Notes: generated by a model from the sequence alone, not told the origin. Positions 23,986 to 36,796 are shown, counted from the stretch's first letter. The stretch is 64,000 bases of DNA from Pogonophryne albipinna (GCA_028583405.1 CM053246.1:6942459-7006458); one strand, 5' to 3'. Translations and numbers: made by a program.

Positions 23986-25166
23986 TGCCTTTATTAGTGG
24001 CACCTCTTTGACAAAGGGTGAGGGACTTTGGGAGCTTCGAACAAATACAATATTTTTGCAGAAATTATCTTAAATGCCTGTATAGTCATACCAGACAGAA
24101 GCATAAGCATATTTGCCCCAGCTCCATAACACCAGAAATGACTTTTGCTGTTTTAATTCTTGAGATTTTCATCAAACTTTTTTATACTGTAAATGGTCAG
24201 CAATTGTAAAGCAACAGCCATTCAGTGTATTTACATTCTGAATTTCCCCATGCTGTATTTTGTCAGTAAGTTAAGTGCATCCACAAAATCGTCTACAAAA
24301 ACAATAGTTTTGTCTGAATATTGCAGGAAGTAACAGGAAGCCTCAGAGCTGTTAGATAAAGACTCCTGTTGTGTGGAAAACTGCTTGCGCCCTGTGCAGC
24401 GTGAAATCAGACCACAGTTGCCATTATTAGTGACTAACATCTTTATTCCTGTTGTTTGGCTGTGCTGTAAACAGATACTGCTCTTCTGTTGTGTTTCTGA
24501 CAAAGTCGCTGCTCCAGGCATGTTTGCTGGAGTTTTACAGTTTCTTTTTACAATTGCTAAACCAGATTTTAAAAAAATACAGTTTTTTTTTGTCAAACCA
24601 GTACACAAGAGTCACACAACCACACACTTGTGCAAGATAAATACTTTGTTTAAAACGGTCTAATCATATTCTGTTTGAACCAGCTATCCTTATTTTTTTA
24701 ACATTTCAATTTGTATATTTAAATGGGTTTGATTCATTTTTAATAGAAATAGTTGAAGTACAAATGATTAATTTATTAACAAAACAAAACACACAAGACC
24801 AGTTACTGCAATGAACAGTTATATTTTCCTCCACATTGAACAAATCTCTCAAAAGATCCATGTGTAACCCAGGTTATTTTTCTGTCTTTCCCACAGGTTC
24901 CCTGAACGTCTCACGGGCTGCTGATCGGTAGGATACATTTTATTTCTACATGATGCACTGAAAGTGAACACATTTTTTTTTTTAAAGGTTATAACTTTAA
25001 TGATGTAGTATTTGATTGGAGAACAGCAGGAATCTCTCTGATTGTATAGATTCCTGCTGATAGTCTCCTTATCAAACCTAGTACTTTCTCTAAAACTAGA
25101 ACCAGAAGTGAACCTGTACTGTAATATTTTGGGTTTAAAAACATTAGATAACTCCACATTCAGTTG
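23986..25166. other. Unassigned DNA
   Basis: No gene or repeat boundaries recognised. Open frames near 24231-24663 on both strands show no family motif. Confidence 0.35.
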
Positions 25167-25174
25167 CTATAGAT

Positions 25175-25713
25175 CAGGGGTGTCCAAACTACGGCCCGGG
25201 GGCCAAATGCGTCCCGTGGGCCATTTTGAATCGGCCCTCAGCAAATTAAAAAAGTATAATTGAATACGGCCCACAAATGATACTTGAGCTTGTATTGTAT
25301 TGTACTTCTTAAATATATCTGTAAACATATATTACACAGTAGTGTTCATGTGTTAATAAGCCCATTTTCAGTCAATTAAAGTTGAAAACATGCTCTAACA
25401 AATCTAAGTTAAAGAAAAAAGCCCAATAACTTATGTACATAACAACCTTGAATTATACCCTTCCTATTTCCTCTTATGATAAGCAATCTAAGGCCTCTGT
25501 TTTAAGGAATGAGCTGCTAATAAAATAAATGAAACCCTATGGAAAGCTGTCATGTAGGCTGTTGTATCAAGCATAATTTACTTACATTTGATTGATTTTG
25601 CTAACTTATAATTTCACTTATGAGGCAATAAACCTCACCTCAAGTGAGTGACCCAGCCCTTCGAATATGTTTCTGTATGTGGCCCTCGGTGAACAAAAGT
25701 GTGGACACCCCGG
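25175..25713. mobile_element. Small non-autonomous hAT with perfect TSD
   Basis: Ends CAGGGGTGTCCAAACTACGG and (right, reverse complement) CCGGGGTGTCCACACTTT. The 8-bp duplication ctatagat lies at 25167-25174 and 25714-25721. 539 bp, no coding capacity. The subterminal ggcccggggg / gtggccctcgg motifs are common to a large group of vertebrate hAT MITEs. Confidence 0.92.
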
Positions 25714-25721
25714 CTATAGAT

Positions 25722-26338
25722 ACTGACTAAAGCCATTAAATTAGTTTCCCATTAGCTAATATTCCCTACCACAAGGGTAAGGTTTTATGCAAAGTTACAC
25801 ATGCACTTCCAGAGTTGCCTTTTGCACTTAAAATATGAACAGGACATATTGTTGTTTTATTTATATTGCTAAAATATATTGGCGGAAATGGCGGATGTGG
25901 ATCACAGCCTGGCAGGTGCTGTTCTTCCACCTTTCCAAACAAAACACACTAGGAAACTTCACGACCGTCGACCAAGTAAAGCAGGAATACACAAATCATC
26001 ACAGTCGGCTGGTGTAAGAAGGAAATATGATCCGATGTATATTGGACTTCTAATAACAAACATACTGATGATTGTGTAGCCCAGTTATTCCCTAGTTTAA
26101 TCAGGGAAGGGCCCTGAGTTCGTTAACTCAATAAATCTAATTTACAATGAAGAATACATAAGGTAATGTCTTATTTCTCTTAAATTATCCTGTTTATATT
26201 TTACCAATGTACCCTTTGTGTTATCTTGAGTCCCTTTAAGCACCTTTGTAGCTTCGCTAGTATTAGATTATGTCTACTCTACTATAACATATACACACTG
26301 AACAATTTAGCTGAGTGACCTATAAAAGAAATGTATAT
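25722..26338. other. Unassigned DNA
   Basis: AT-rich sequence with no recognised feature. Confidence 0.35.
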
Positions 26339-26342
26339 TTAA

Positions 26343-26737
26343 AGGTGGGGTAGGTAAGTTTGAGAAACCGGCTGGAGATACACTTGTTGTTATATTCCAT
26401 GGAATGCTCTGAACATCCCGATAGCAATGAATATCTTAAGTGCTTTGACAAAAAATCCATAAAAAAATGTCATCTGTGGAAGCTGTAGTACTGTAAAAAG
26501 CACGACCAATCCGTTTAGCCGGCACCGCCCTGTCTGTCAGCCTTCCATCTAGTGCACGCACAAATGTATCTCGTGCCCTCATTGGGTGTGCCGTAATTGG
26601 GCGTGCATTGCGCGTTCATGTGTGTTGGAGGAGGTGCTCTGTAAGGAAGTCTGAAGGAAGGGGCGGATTCTTTTCGGCTGTGTACTTTCAAATTTTAGTG
26701 CACTCGAGCCGGTTTCTGAAACTTACCTACCCCACCT
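26343..26737. mobile_element. TTAA-flanked MITE with about 36-bp inverted repeats
   Basis: TTAA at 26339-26342 and 26738-26741 flank ends reading AGGTGGGGTAGGTAAGTTTG (left) and its inverted copy at the right, extending into gaaaccggct. 395 bp, non-coding. The TTAA target fits Kolobok- or piggyBac-type mobilisation. Confidence 0.88.
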
Positions 26738-27041
26738 TTAAATGTGTTGAGCACAATGACACTTTACCTTAAACACATTTTTTTAAATACCTCTATTGAT
26801 ATAAATCACCAAATATCACACTGGAATCAGTTTTAGAAATAGAGATCTCAATTATTTTACTATATACTTGTGAACAAACAGGAAATACACAGTCAGAATG
26901 TATCTACAATAATGTCTGATTAATAATCCCTTTAACTGGAATTATTAATCATACAAAAATATTATAAGGTCACCATTGAATACAATTTCACACTTAACTC
27001 AGTGGGCCCACACTAACTCAGTGGGCCCACACTCACTCAGT

Positions 27042-27197
<156 letters not shown>

Positions 27198-27956
27198 GCC
27201 GGCAAATAAAATGAAATAAAACCCCTCACGTTGCAGGCCTGATGTGATGCTTGAGAGCGTTGAAAGTCAAAACTATTTGTCTTCTTCACTCAAATGAGCA
27301 ATAAAACCAGAGCGATACATTACATCTTCAACTCCAAACTGCAGCTGTACTGTAGAGATGGCAAATCCGGATCATTTTATGGACTCGGAGTCTTCTGAGT
27401 CAATCATTGAAGAGATCCGGATCATACGAGTCATTTGAGTCATATGAGTCAGCATGACCAAGACCGTAGAAATCCTACCGGTGAAACCGAAAAGTTGTTG
27501 CATTTAACCAGCATATTAAACTAACGTTACATTAACCTCCGCTACACAGTGTCTTTTGCTTTAATAAAACATGTGTGTGTGTGTGCATTTTAAAAAATAA
27601 GTGTTTTGCATTATATGTATATAGTTATTTTAATATGTTCCTGTACTTAAGCTAATTTTGCACAATTGTGTTTTCATTTAATAATAATAATTGTATAATT
27701 ACATTTTATATATTCTAACTGTTTTGCAATTTTCTATCATTTGTTTCTTTTTGTGTGCCATGTTCAAAATAAACGAGTTTCCAAGTAAGATCCTTATTGG
27801 AAATGCAGCTATTATTACAGGAGACTGTTGCACAACATGACCATTTTGTTAGAAGTCTACACTGAAACTTAATTTAGAGCCGGAAAAATCGCGGGATCCG
27901 TGAATCCAGGTCAATGATCGAGAGAGACCAGTAGCCTACGAGGACTCAGAGCCGTA

Positions 27957-28290
27957 ACATATAGCAGGCAGCAGATCCAGAGATCCAGCAGACTCGTCCC
28001 CATGCACGAATCTACAGCAGACTCAGCCCCTCCTCCGAGTCCCACGGCTCCCGCGAGTCCCACGGCTCCCGTGAGTCCCACGGCTCCCGCGACGAGTCGC
28101 AGCAGACTCAGAGATTTGCGGACTCACGGCTCACTCACGGCTCACGGCTCACTCACGGCTCACGGGACTCTCGCGGGAGCCGGAGGAGGGGCTGAGTCTG
28201 CTGTAGATTCGTGCGTGGCGACCATAGACTGTATATAAAGATGGCGACGAGTCTGCTCTGGATCTGCTGCTATATGTTACGGCTCTGAGT
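27957..28290. repeat. Imperfect palindrome in the left subterminal region of the hAT
   Basis: The segment catatagcaggcagcagatc to cgagtcccacggctc is followed by its inverted counterpart ending gctgctatatg, with a centre made of repeated acggctcactc units. A related but less complete arrangement is at 31388-31750. Confidence 0.75.
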
Positions 28291-28324
28291 CCGCACGAGA
28301 CACAAATATGTCATGATGGGGTCA

Positions 28325-28508
28325 AATAACTATGAAAAATAAGAAATTAATTAAAATGAACTGTTCATTTTATTAATTAATTAAAATGAACTGTTCATTT
28401 TAATTAATTTCTTATTTTTAGAAATTAACTTTGAAAAATAAGAAATTAATTAAAATGAACATATATACTATGTTCATTTTAATTAATTTCTTATTTTTCA
28501 AAGTTATT
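28325..28508. repeat. AT-rich fold-back sequence upstream of transposase
   Basis: Repeated, alternately oriented copies of gaaaaataagaaattaatta and its complement, beginning aataactatg and ending caaagttatt. It could form a stable hairpin. It lies about 250 bp before the transposase start and could be a small MITE inserted in the 5' leader. Confidence 0.8.
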
Positions 28509-28758
28509 TTATCATGGGTGGAGATACTTAGTGAAGTTGTTGCAGTGGTGATTTGTTGACCCCTTGACCCAATAAGGTACACTCTTCAAGACCTTTCTGA
28601 TTGGAAGGTTAGGGGTAGTCCCCCTCCCCCTACTTGTCACCAACCATCCCCCACTATCAAGATTCTCCCAAAACACCTCAGACAGAAGTGACAAGAGAAG
28701 AGAGAGTGACATTGACTGAGGATTATTTGCTAAAGATAAGAGGATTTTTTTGTTGGAG

Positions 28759-30806
28759 ATGAGTACTCGGAAAAGAAGTGATATATGGATGCATTTTGTT
28801 GGAGTAAATCAGGCACAAGCAAGATGTCAGTATTGCAAAAACCTGATATCTGTTCATGGAGGGAGCACATCAAATATGAGGAGGCACTTAAAAACTAAGC
28901 ACCCCACTGCACTTTTAGCAGACACTCAGCAGACAACAACAGGGACAGCAGAAGCAGCAGCGACAACATCTGCAACGGCATCAACCAGCACAGATTCAGG
29001 TGTGGCAAGTACATCAACTCAACTTGCAACAGCCACCACCACAGCACCACAAGCAGCCAGAAAAAGGCCAAAACAAACCACTATGGGAGGCTTTATAAAC
29101 AGGCCCATTCAACCACTGCAGCAGAGTAAAGTGGACCAGGCTTTGGTTAAAATGATAGCCACTGATTTTCAACCGTTCACAATTGTTGAAGACAGGGGGT
29201 TCAGAGCATACACAGCGGCACTGGACCCATCATATGTGCTGCCAAGCAGAGGCACTATATCAAAGCGGATGCTGCCCAACCTTTTCGAAAAGGTCAGAGC
29301 TGAACTCCAAGAGCAGATTAGGACTGCTCCTGCTGTATGTTTGACAACAGACTACTGGACCTCCAACACAACAACAAGCTACATGTCAGTGACATGCCAC
29401 TACATCACTGACTTTAAACTCAGATCCAATTTACTGGACTGTTTTGTTGTCGCAGAGTCGCACACATCCCAAAATCTGGCGCAAGAGTTGAGCCGGGTTG
29501 CAAAAGAGTGGGGCATTCAAGATAAAATTGCAGCCTGTGTCACTGACAATGCAAGCAACATTGTCAAGGCCGTGAATGACATTTTGAAGTGGAACCATGT
29601 GAGATGCTTTGCTCACTTGCTGAATCTGACGGTCAGATCTTCAGTTCACCAAACTGAAATCCAGGCCTTAATTCTGAAGGTCAAATCTATCGCAGAGTAT
29701 GTGCGCAGAAGCACAGTGGCCTCTGCAAAGCTTCGGGAAATGCAACTACAAATGGGGCAGGTCCAGTTGCGAATGAAGCAGGATGTAGCCACACGGTGGA
29801 ATTCAACCTACTTCATGATGCAGCGTGCCATCGAAATCAAGGAACCTCTTGTCTCCACAATGGCACTGCTCAATCCACTGCTACCAGCCTTAACTCCCGA
29901 GGAATGGGATATCACAAAGGAGGTGTGTGATATTCTTAAGCCCTTTGAAGAGGTGACTGTGGAGATGAGCTCAGAGAGGTATGTAAAAATAACGCAATTT
30001 TATGAATTACATTTTTCATACATTATATGCTGTGTTGATGGTCATTAGTATAAGGCCTGATGGTCATTAGTAAAGAAGGCTGCAACTGCAAGAAACACAA
30101 TTTCAATGACTATTTATTTTTTCACAGGTTTGTGACAGGCTCAAAAGCCATTCTGATGGCACGGGGGCTCCAGAGAATTGTTGCCCACAGGCAGAGAAAC
30201 CCCTCCACCCACGAACCTGTCAAAGGGATGGTTAATTTCCTTGCAGCAGATTTGGAGAAAAGGTTTGGGCAAATTGAAAGGGTCAGAGTGCTTGCTGAAG
30301 CTACACTTTTGGACCCTCGCTTCAAAAAGCATGCCTTTGTGATTGAAAGGAACGCAGAGGAAACTGTGTCAAGAGTGGTGGGAGCAGCAACACATGCGGC
30401 AACACCAACATTACCCAGCACAGAGGAGGAGGAGGAGGAGGAGGGTGGCACAACTGTGAATCCTCCAAGTGAGCCAGTGCCTCAATTCTGGGCTGACTTT
30501 GAGGAGCGAGTGACCACTCTGAGGCCAGGGGTCCAGAACCCGAGCACTGGGGCCATGCTGGAGATCAAGGGATTCTTGGCAGAGCCACTTATCCCCCGAA
30601 AGGCTGACCCCCTGGAATGGTGGAGAGTTCGAGCCCTGGTGTACCAAAATATATGCACAGTCATGAAGACCAGGCTCTGCATTGTGGCCACATCTGTCCC
30701 CTCAGAGTGTGTTTTCTCGAAAACTGGGCAGATCATTACAGACAGGAGGAACAGGCTCAGCCCTTCAAAAGTGCGTGAGCTTGTCTTTCTTAATGCCAAC
30801 TTGTGA
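28759..30806 (+). CDS. Intact hAT transposase (BED finger, Ac/ZBED1-like)
   Basis: It catalyses cut-and-paste movement of the surrounding element in the nucleus. Two exons, 28759-29978 and 30128-30806, with donor gtatgt and acceptor ttcacag, join in frame to give 632 residues; the ATG at 28759 (MSTRKRSD) precedes the finger. The BED zinc finger has C23, C26, H43 and H48. A Q/T/A-rich linker follows. The catalytic core shows D198 in LTTDYWTS and D263 in ACVTDNASNI, then a C/H motif (RCFAHLLNLTV) and ATRWNSTYFM. Exon 2 has LDPRFKKHAF, an acidic run, and the dimerisation domain PLEWWRV ... VPSECVFSKTGQIITDRRNR ending LVFLNANL. I did not assign the catalytic glutamate. No stop or frameshift was seen. 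Its length is normal for the family. Confidence 0.93.
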
Positions 30807-31959
30807 GTGACACACTTAAATAATGCACTTGCACAATGCACATTATGTATATAGTTATTTGATTATGTTCCTGTACTAAGCACATTTTGCACAATTGTGT
30901 TCATTTAAAAAAAAAAAAAAAATCTTAGCCTATATGCCAACTGATTTGCACATTTTGCATTGTGCTCTCATTTGTTGTTGGCAAAAGATATGCTTGATTT
31001 TTTTGTGTGTGCATTTAAAAAAATAAGTGTTTTGCATTGTATGTATATAGTTATTTTAATATGTTCCTGTACTTAAGATAATTTTGCACAATTGTGTTTT
31101 CATTTAATAATAATAATTGTATAATTACATTTTATATATTCTAACTGTTTTGAAATGTTCTATAATTTGTTTCTTTTTGTGTGCCATGTTCAAAATAAAC
31201 GAGTTTCCAAGTAAGATCCTTATTGGAAATGCAGCTATTATTACAGGAGACTGTTGCACAACATGACCATTTTGTTAGAAGTCTACACTGAAACTTAATT
31301 TAGAGCCGGAAAAATCGCGGGATCCGTGAATCCAGGTCAATGATCGAGAGAGACCAGTAGCCTACGAGGACTCAGAGCCGTAACATATAGCAGGCAGCAG
31401 ATCCAGAGATCCAGCAGACTCGTCCCTATGCACGAATCTACAGCAGACTCAGCCCCTCCTCCGGCTCGCACGGCTCCCGCGAGTCCCACGGCTCCCGCGA
31501 GTCCCACGGCTCCCTCGACGAGTCGCAGGCAGACTCAGAGATTTGCGGACTCACGGCTCACTCACGGCTCACTCACGGCTCCCGCGAGTCCAACGGCTCC
31601 CGCGAGTCCCACGGCTCCCTCGACGAGTCGCAGCAGACTCAGAGATTTGCGGACTCACGGCTCACTCACGGCTCACGGGACTCTCGCGGGAGCCGGAGGA
31701 GGGGCTGAATCTGCTGTTGATTCGTGCATGGCGACGAGTCTGCTGGATCTCTGGATACAACAACGTTGTAATGTGATTTTACACGTTATAAAGAGAGTAA
31801 AGAGTGACGCAATTTATAGTTTTAATTTTTACGTCACATCAGGTGTAGGACTCAAAGGACTCGGGTTAATCGAGAGGGAGACTCGTCACGACCGGCTCAT
31901 TACTAGGATCCGGGTTAATGATCCGGATTAATCATGACTCGCCCATCTCTACTGTACTG

Positions 31960-32629
31960 ATCCCTCAGTCTCAGATGGCGATCAACGGTGGCGGGAAGGT
32001 GTCCAGCGACGGCGTGCTCTCTCGTATTGTCCAAAACTCCTCACTGTCACCAACTTGCAGCAAAACTGATAAAGATCTTCAGGGTTTTCATGCCGAAAAA
32101 CCCCGATCAGAAGCCAATAACGCCAGCTGACTTGGCTATAAGAGTCCATTCACTGTATTAATGAACGCAAACACTCAGTTGCTAACAAGCTAATACATAC
32201 ACGTGGATAACTCTGGGACAAATTTGGAGTAGAAAGGTAATCAGTTCCTTGCAGACAGCGTGTAGAAAAGAATCCATATGAAGACTGTTGAGTTGATAAT
32301 CTTGAGACACTAACTACATACTAATTTGCTATAAACTGTCAATTTTTATTCACTCTCTGTGCCGCGACTTTGTCAGTCAAGCCACCACTCCTACGCACAC
32401 TCTGTCTCTCGCCTTCACTTCCTGCCAACTTCAACCCTTGACTTTCAAAATAAAACACAATATTTATAATTATACATTTTAGTCTTTTAAACAAGTATTA
32501 CACTTTCCTTTTTTAAACCGTTGTGAAATATCTTTTAATCGTTATCTTTGCATGAACTAGATATTTTAATAACACTTATAACTAAATGACATTTATTATC
32601 TTGTTTTAATTTCACTGTTTTCAACCTGG
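31960..32629. other. Unassigned DNA next to the hAT insertion
   Basis: A 52-codon frame starting ATG 31974 (MAINGGGKVSSDG) is GC-richer than its surroundings, but I recognise no family and no splice partner. Confidence 0.3.
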
Positions 32630-32738
32630 TTACAATTGCTCTCTTACCTATGTGTAGCGCCTGGTTTGCGGCCTCTGTGCGCTCGGTATGCTGTGCTTAG
32701 AGTAGGCCTACAGGGAAGCCGCCTGGCTTCCTCGACTC

Positions 32739-34345
32739 ATGGAGCCAATATATTATACCTACTCCACAATTCTCAACAGCGGGCAGGCTGTGGCTCAGTT
32801 TCCCAAGTCGGGTCACAATAGAAACAGGACCTTGATGTCTGGAAATGGAGGGTTCGCTGGATTTTGCTGCGTTATGCTGATTCTGAGCGGGAATATACAT
32901 CTAAACCCGGGCCCTGGTCATGTTCAGCAGACGCATACCGACGGTGCTCCACTTTCATTCATACACTGTGAACAAGTGGCGGGCCCGAAGCACTTTGTTC
33001 CTCGCTCGGTTTCCGTGGCGATGACCGGGGTGGCGTCTTGCGGTTGTGGAGCTGCGGCTTTGATTGGCGACCCTTCGATCGGCTGGACCCGAGCCACGCA
33101 GAGCTTTGCGTTGTCCGGAGAGACCCCGCATCTGACCTGCGGACCCAGGCTTGGTATCAACGACACACCGGTGCCCGTTCCTCCAGTCCAAGGGGAGCTT
33201 TATGATACAATTCAACAAGGTAACTCTGTCACCACTTCTGAACGATCATCTCACGCACACAGTGGCAAACGACACTCTAACTTTCAGCGCACTATTTGCA
33301 GCGCTGTGAAGACAAAACAACATGACACCAAAATGTTTCAAACTGTAAATCATGCAAAGGTGTTATGGGACTCAAATGTCAAACCTAAGGGCATTTTCGG
33401 TGGAGACTTAAATATCAGAAGCATGACGTCAAAAATGGAACAACTGGAGTAATTATTAACAAACTCAAACCTTGATTATTTATGCCTTTCTGAAACCTGG
33501 CTACACCCTTCAATTCCGTCGGATATTGTTATTATATATCCCAGAATATAACATTTATAGACTAGATCGTAATCAAGGTAAGGGAGGGGGTGTTATGGTG
33601 TTATGATGTATGTTAAGAAAAGCCTGCAAAGTAAACAAATCGAATTATCCTGTGATGTGTGGGAATAACTATCTCACTATCTCAGGAAATGTGTTTTAAT
33701 GTAATTGTGAGTGTTTTTTATGATAATTTAACTAGTATTCTCAAACAGTGTAATGGTAAAGAAACAATCTTAATGGGTGATTTTAATATTAACTGGTTAG
33801 ACAAAAAAGGCAGGAAGAAATTAAAGGATATTAGTGATAGATTTCAAATTAGTCAATTAATTAAAAATGCAACAAGAATTACTAAATCATCACAAACATT
33901 GTTGGATTTAATTTTAACGAACAAAGAGGATCGTGTCTCAAAAACATACAATCTTGTTACTGGCATGTCCGATCATAACCTTACTCTAGTTGCCAGGAAG
34001 CTATCCAAGCTGCGTTACAAAAATCACAATATAACAAAGGGTAAAAAATATATCTCGTACATCCCAAAGCGGGACATGGGAATTCTGGAGAATGAAATAA
34101 CGCAAACTGACTTGTTTGATTTGACATATGGTGAAAATTGTGAGGGGGCCTGTGATAATTTGAAACATACCTTAAAACATACCGTAGCTAAGCGTATTGG
34201 CAAACAACTGTTACCATGGTTTAACACTGCTCTATGGGAATTAATGAAAAAAAGGGATGTAGCTCTAAAGAAATCTTTAAAATCGGGACTAGAAACAGAT
34301 CGCTTAATATACAAAAGTCTTAGAAATAAAGTTACAGTTCAATGA
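32739..34345 (+). pseudogene. LINE N-terminal region with 2A-like motif and endonuclease
   Basis: From ATG 32739 (MEPIYYTYSTIL) a frame runs to 33452. It includes LILSGNIHLNPGP (32880-32915), close to the NPGP-ending 2A-like peptides known from CR1/L2-clade LINEs. It then passes a poorly conserved linker and enters the endonuclease at LNIRSMTSKMEQLE. After a stop the reading continues LDYLCLSETWLHPS (33470-33515), then, after more shifts, ETILMGDFNINWLD (33760s), the catalytic GDFN box, and GMSDHNLTL (33960s), the SDH box. An apurinic-type endonuclease nicks target DNA to prime reverse transcription. At least three disruptions. Confidence 0.82.
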
Positions 34346-34499
34346 AGAAAGGCAAGGGCAAATTACTTTTTAGATACTATTCGACAGGCAAAGGGGAATT
34401 CTCAAAAACTATGGAAAACCATTGACAAACTTATTGGGAAAGATCACTCAAAAAATTATAATACTGAGCTTATGATAAACGGAACCCTACAATAGGATA

Positions 34500-36132
34500 G
34501 CCGTGGCCAACCATTTGAATACTTTCTTTATTGTGTCTGTTTCAGAATTGGCCAGCAGTTTCAATGTAACAGAACCGCTTCTTGCATTAGCTGACGATAC
34601 AAAAGTGCTCAAACTCAACTGTACAAATGAGACTAAAGTGAATAAAATAATTTCCACCTTATCAAATTCTAAGGCTAAAGATCACTGGGGACTAGACACA
34701 GTATTTATAAAAAAAACATAAAAAGGTCTTAGCTAGCTCCATCACCTATATTACAAATCAATGATTAAAAGATAATACATTTCCATCAGCTCTTAAAACT
34801 GCTATTGTAACACCAATTTTTAAATGTGGCGACAAGAAAGAAGTAGGCAACTATAGACCCATCAGCATTCTACCTGTTGTGTCCAAAGTAGTTGAAAAAG
34901 TAGTCGCGGAACAGCTGGTGTCACACCTAAGCTACAACAACCTACTCCACCCTATGCAGTTTGGTTTTAGGACCAATTATTCTACTGAGACTGCATCCTG
35001 CTATTTAGTGGAAGGAATCAAGGCTAAGTTAGACAAAGGAGGGATAGTTGGAGCAGTGTTCCTTGACCTGCGAAAAGCATTTGACACAGTAAACCATACC
35101 ACACTTTTATCAAAACTCAACAATTTCAACCTGTCAGTTAGCACAATACAATGGGTCAGGTCTTATTTAGCTGGTCGTTCTCAATGTGTCCGTATAAATG
35201 ATAAACTGTCAGAAACCAAGCCATGCTCAATCGGAGTGCCACAAGGCTCAATTCTTGGACCGCTGTTGTTCAGCATATATATTAATGATCTCCCATCTGT
35301 TTGTGAGGATGTGGACATCCAGATGTATGCTGACGACACGGTGGTTTACACACATGGGAAAGATGCTGAACAGGTTGCCTCTAAGCTTTCGTCGACGCTG
35401 CACAAAGTTGCTCAATGGTTAAATGCCTCGTGTCTTACTTTAAATACTAACAAAACAGTAACAATGTATTTCATAAATAAGAAAAAAACAACCACGCATC
35501 CACAGCTTCGTGTGAATGGTAAAATAATTGAAAACGTCAATGAGGTCAAATACTTGGGAGTGATCTTGGATGCCAATTTGACTTTTGAAAGCCATATTAG
35601 AAGCATGACGAGAAAGCTGAAATATAACATTTTCAAATTTAAACATATTAGGAACTCATTAACCATAGAAGCATCGAAAACATTTTCACTACTGTATAAC
35701 CTGCTGGTCCCAAGCAATGAAGACTGCGATGAGACCACTTGAGGTTCTTTATAAACCAGCCTTAAAAGTTATGGATAGAAAGTAATTAAAACACCATCAT
35801 TGCAATATACTGTCCAAATAAAAACTTTTCAGTTTTGATAGTCTAGTTCTACTTTCCCGAGTTCGATTGGTATTCAGAATCATTCACAATTCTACAACAC
35901 CACCGTTGAGGAGCTTTTTTCAGTTTCGCCGTGAGCAGAGTTGCAGAAACTCCAGATCTGCATCAAATGCCTCCCTCTGAGGCGCACTGCCTTTGGACGA
36001 TCAGCATTTTTGTTTACGGCCATCAAGCACTGGAATACTCTTCCAGTTGAACTTAAAACCTGTACTGATTTTAACTTGTTTTCCTATGGTGCAAAAAAAA
36101 TGATATTAAGCAACCAGTCATGCCAACATTAA
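34500..36132 (+). pseudogene. LINE reverse transcriptase region, frameshifted
   Basis: After a decayed linker (KAKDHWGLDTVFIKKT, 34670-34721) the core reads PIFKCGDKKEVGNYRPISIL, then MQFGFRTNYSTET and VFLDLRKAFDTVNH. It continues with GVPQGSILGPLLFSIYINDL and an intact YADD box at 35326-35337. The long open stretch 34879-35742 is uninterrupted. The C-terminal tail after 35742 is broken, and 35941-36132 (ending LSNQSCQH) is the final segment. Catalytic aspartates are conserved but the protein as a whole cannot be made. Confidence 0.88.
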
Positions 36133-36796
36133 TTACACTGTCATCTGAGTTTTTTTTTAATTTTAACTGTATTGTCATACTATATCTTAGATATTTTATT
36201 TAAGTGTATTTGAAGTGTACTAAGTATTATGTTTGTAACCTGTATTTAAATCAGGCTTTATAATTATTTGAGTGACCGAGATCATGTAAGTGTATTTAAG
36301 TGTACTATGTATTAATTTATTGAGCTGTACTTAAATCAGGTTTTTAAATTGTTTGACTGATAGAGATCATGCAATGTTATTATTTGTTTATTGATTGTTA
36401 TGAACCTGCCTGAGGACCACAGATGGAAATTAGTTATTAGCTATAATCTGGCATATTGCATCTCTTCTCTTTGCTGAGATTAATGTTTTTGTATGCATGG
36501 TCCTTCTATAAATAAATACAAATACAAAAAGAACCAGTTATTTTGGACGTGAATACATCTAGCTAGGTATAACTTACTTACAGGACATATTATTCCTTTG
36601 TGTTTGTCCATTTGAATGCTTCTCCTTTCCCAACACTCAAGGTTACAGCCTTGACATCTAGAATGCACCCCGTCTCCTGTTAGATACTATAGGATTTCTT
36701 AAGCCCTGAGAGCAGGATAAACTGAAAAGAGTCAAGGGAAGCTTATAAAAGTTAACAGCATTTAATTACACAAATAATGCGGTGATACAATGAAAT

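Larger units (their letters stand above)
27353..31951 (+). mobile_element. Full-length autonomous hAT transposon
   Basis: Ends TAGAGATGGCAAATCCGGAT and (right, reverse complement) TAGAGATGGGCGAGTCATGA. A perfect 8-bp duplication ctgtactg lies at 27345-27352 and 31952-31959. Between them lies an intact two-exon transposase. Subterminal regions are rich in cggatc and actcacggctc motifs, likely transposase-binding sites. About 680 bp of the right subterminal region (31005-31740) is duplicated directly near the left end (27570-28240). All parts expected of an autonomous hAT are present, so recent or current mobility is plausible by inference. Confidence 0.93.
32630..36530 (+). mobile_element. L2/CR1-like LINE, nearly full coding span
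   Basis: Contains the N-terminal segment, endonuclease and reverse transcriptase regions in order, then a 3' UTR with accacagatggaaattag and a short ataaataaatac tail near 36510-36530. The 5' limit is approximate. Multiple frameshifts and stops show that it is dead. It is the same family as the copy at 15838-17805 but with much more 5' sequence. Confidence 0.87.

Noticed and set aside
28002..28238. 78-codon SPTAPASPTAP-type open frame
   Set aside because: Created by the repeated acggctc subterminal motifs of the hAT and duplicated at 31428; it is non-coding terminal sequence.
30122..30841. Long minus-strand frames over transposase exon 2
   Set aside because: Antisense shadows of the intact hAT transposase.
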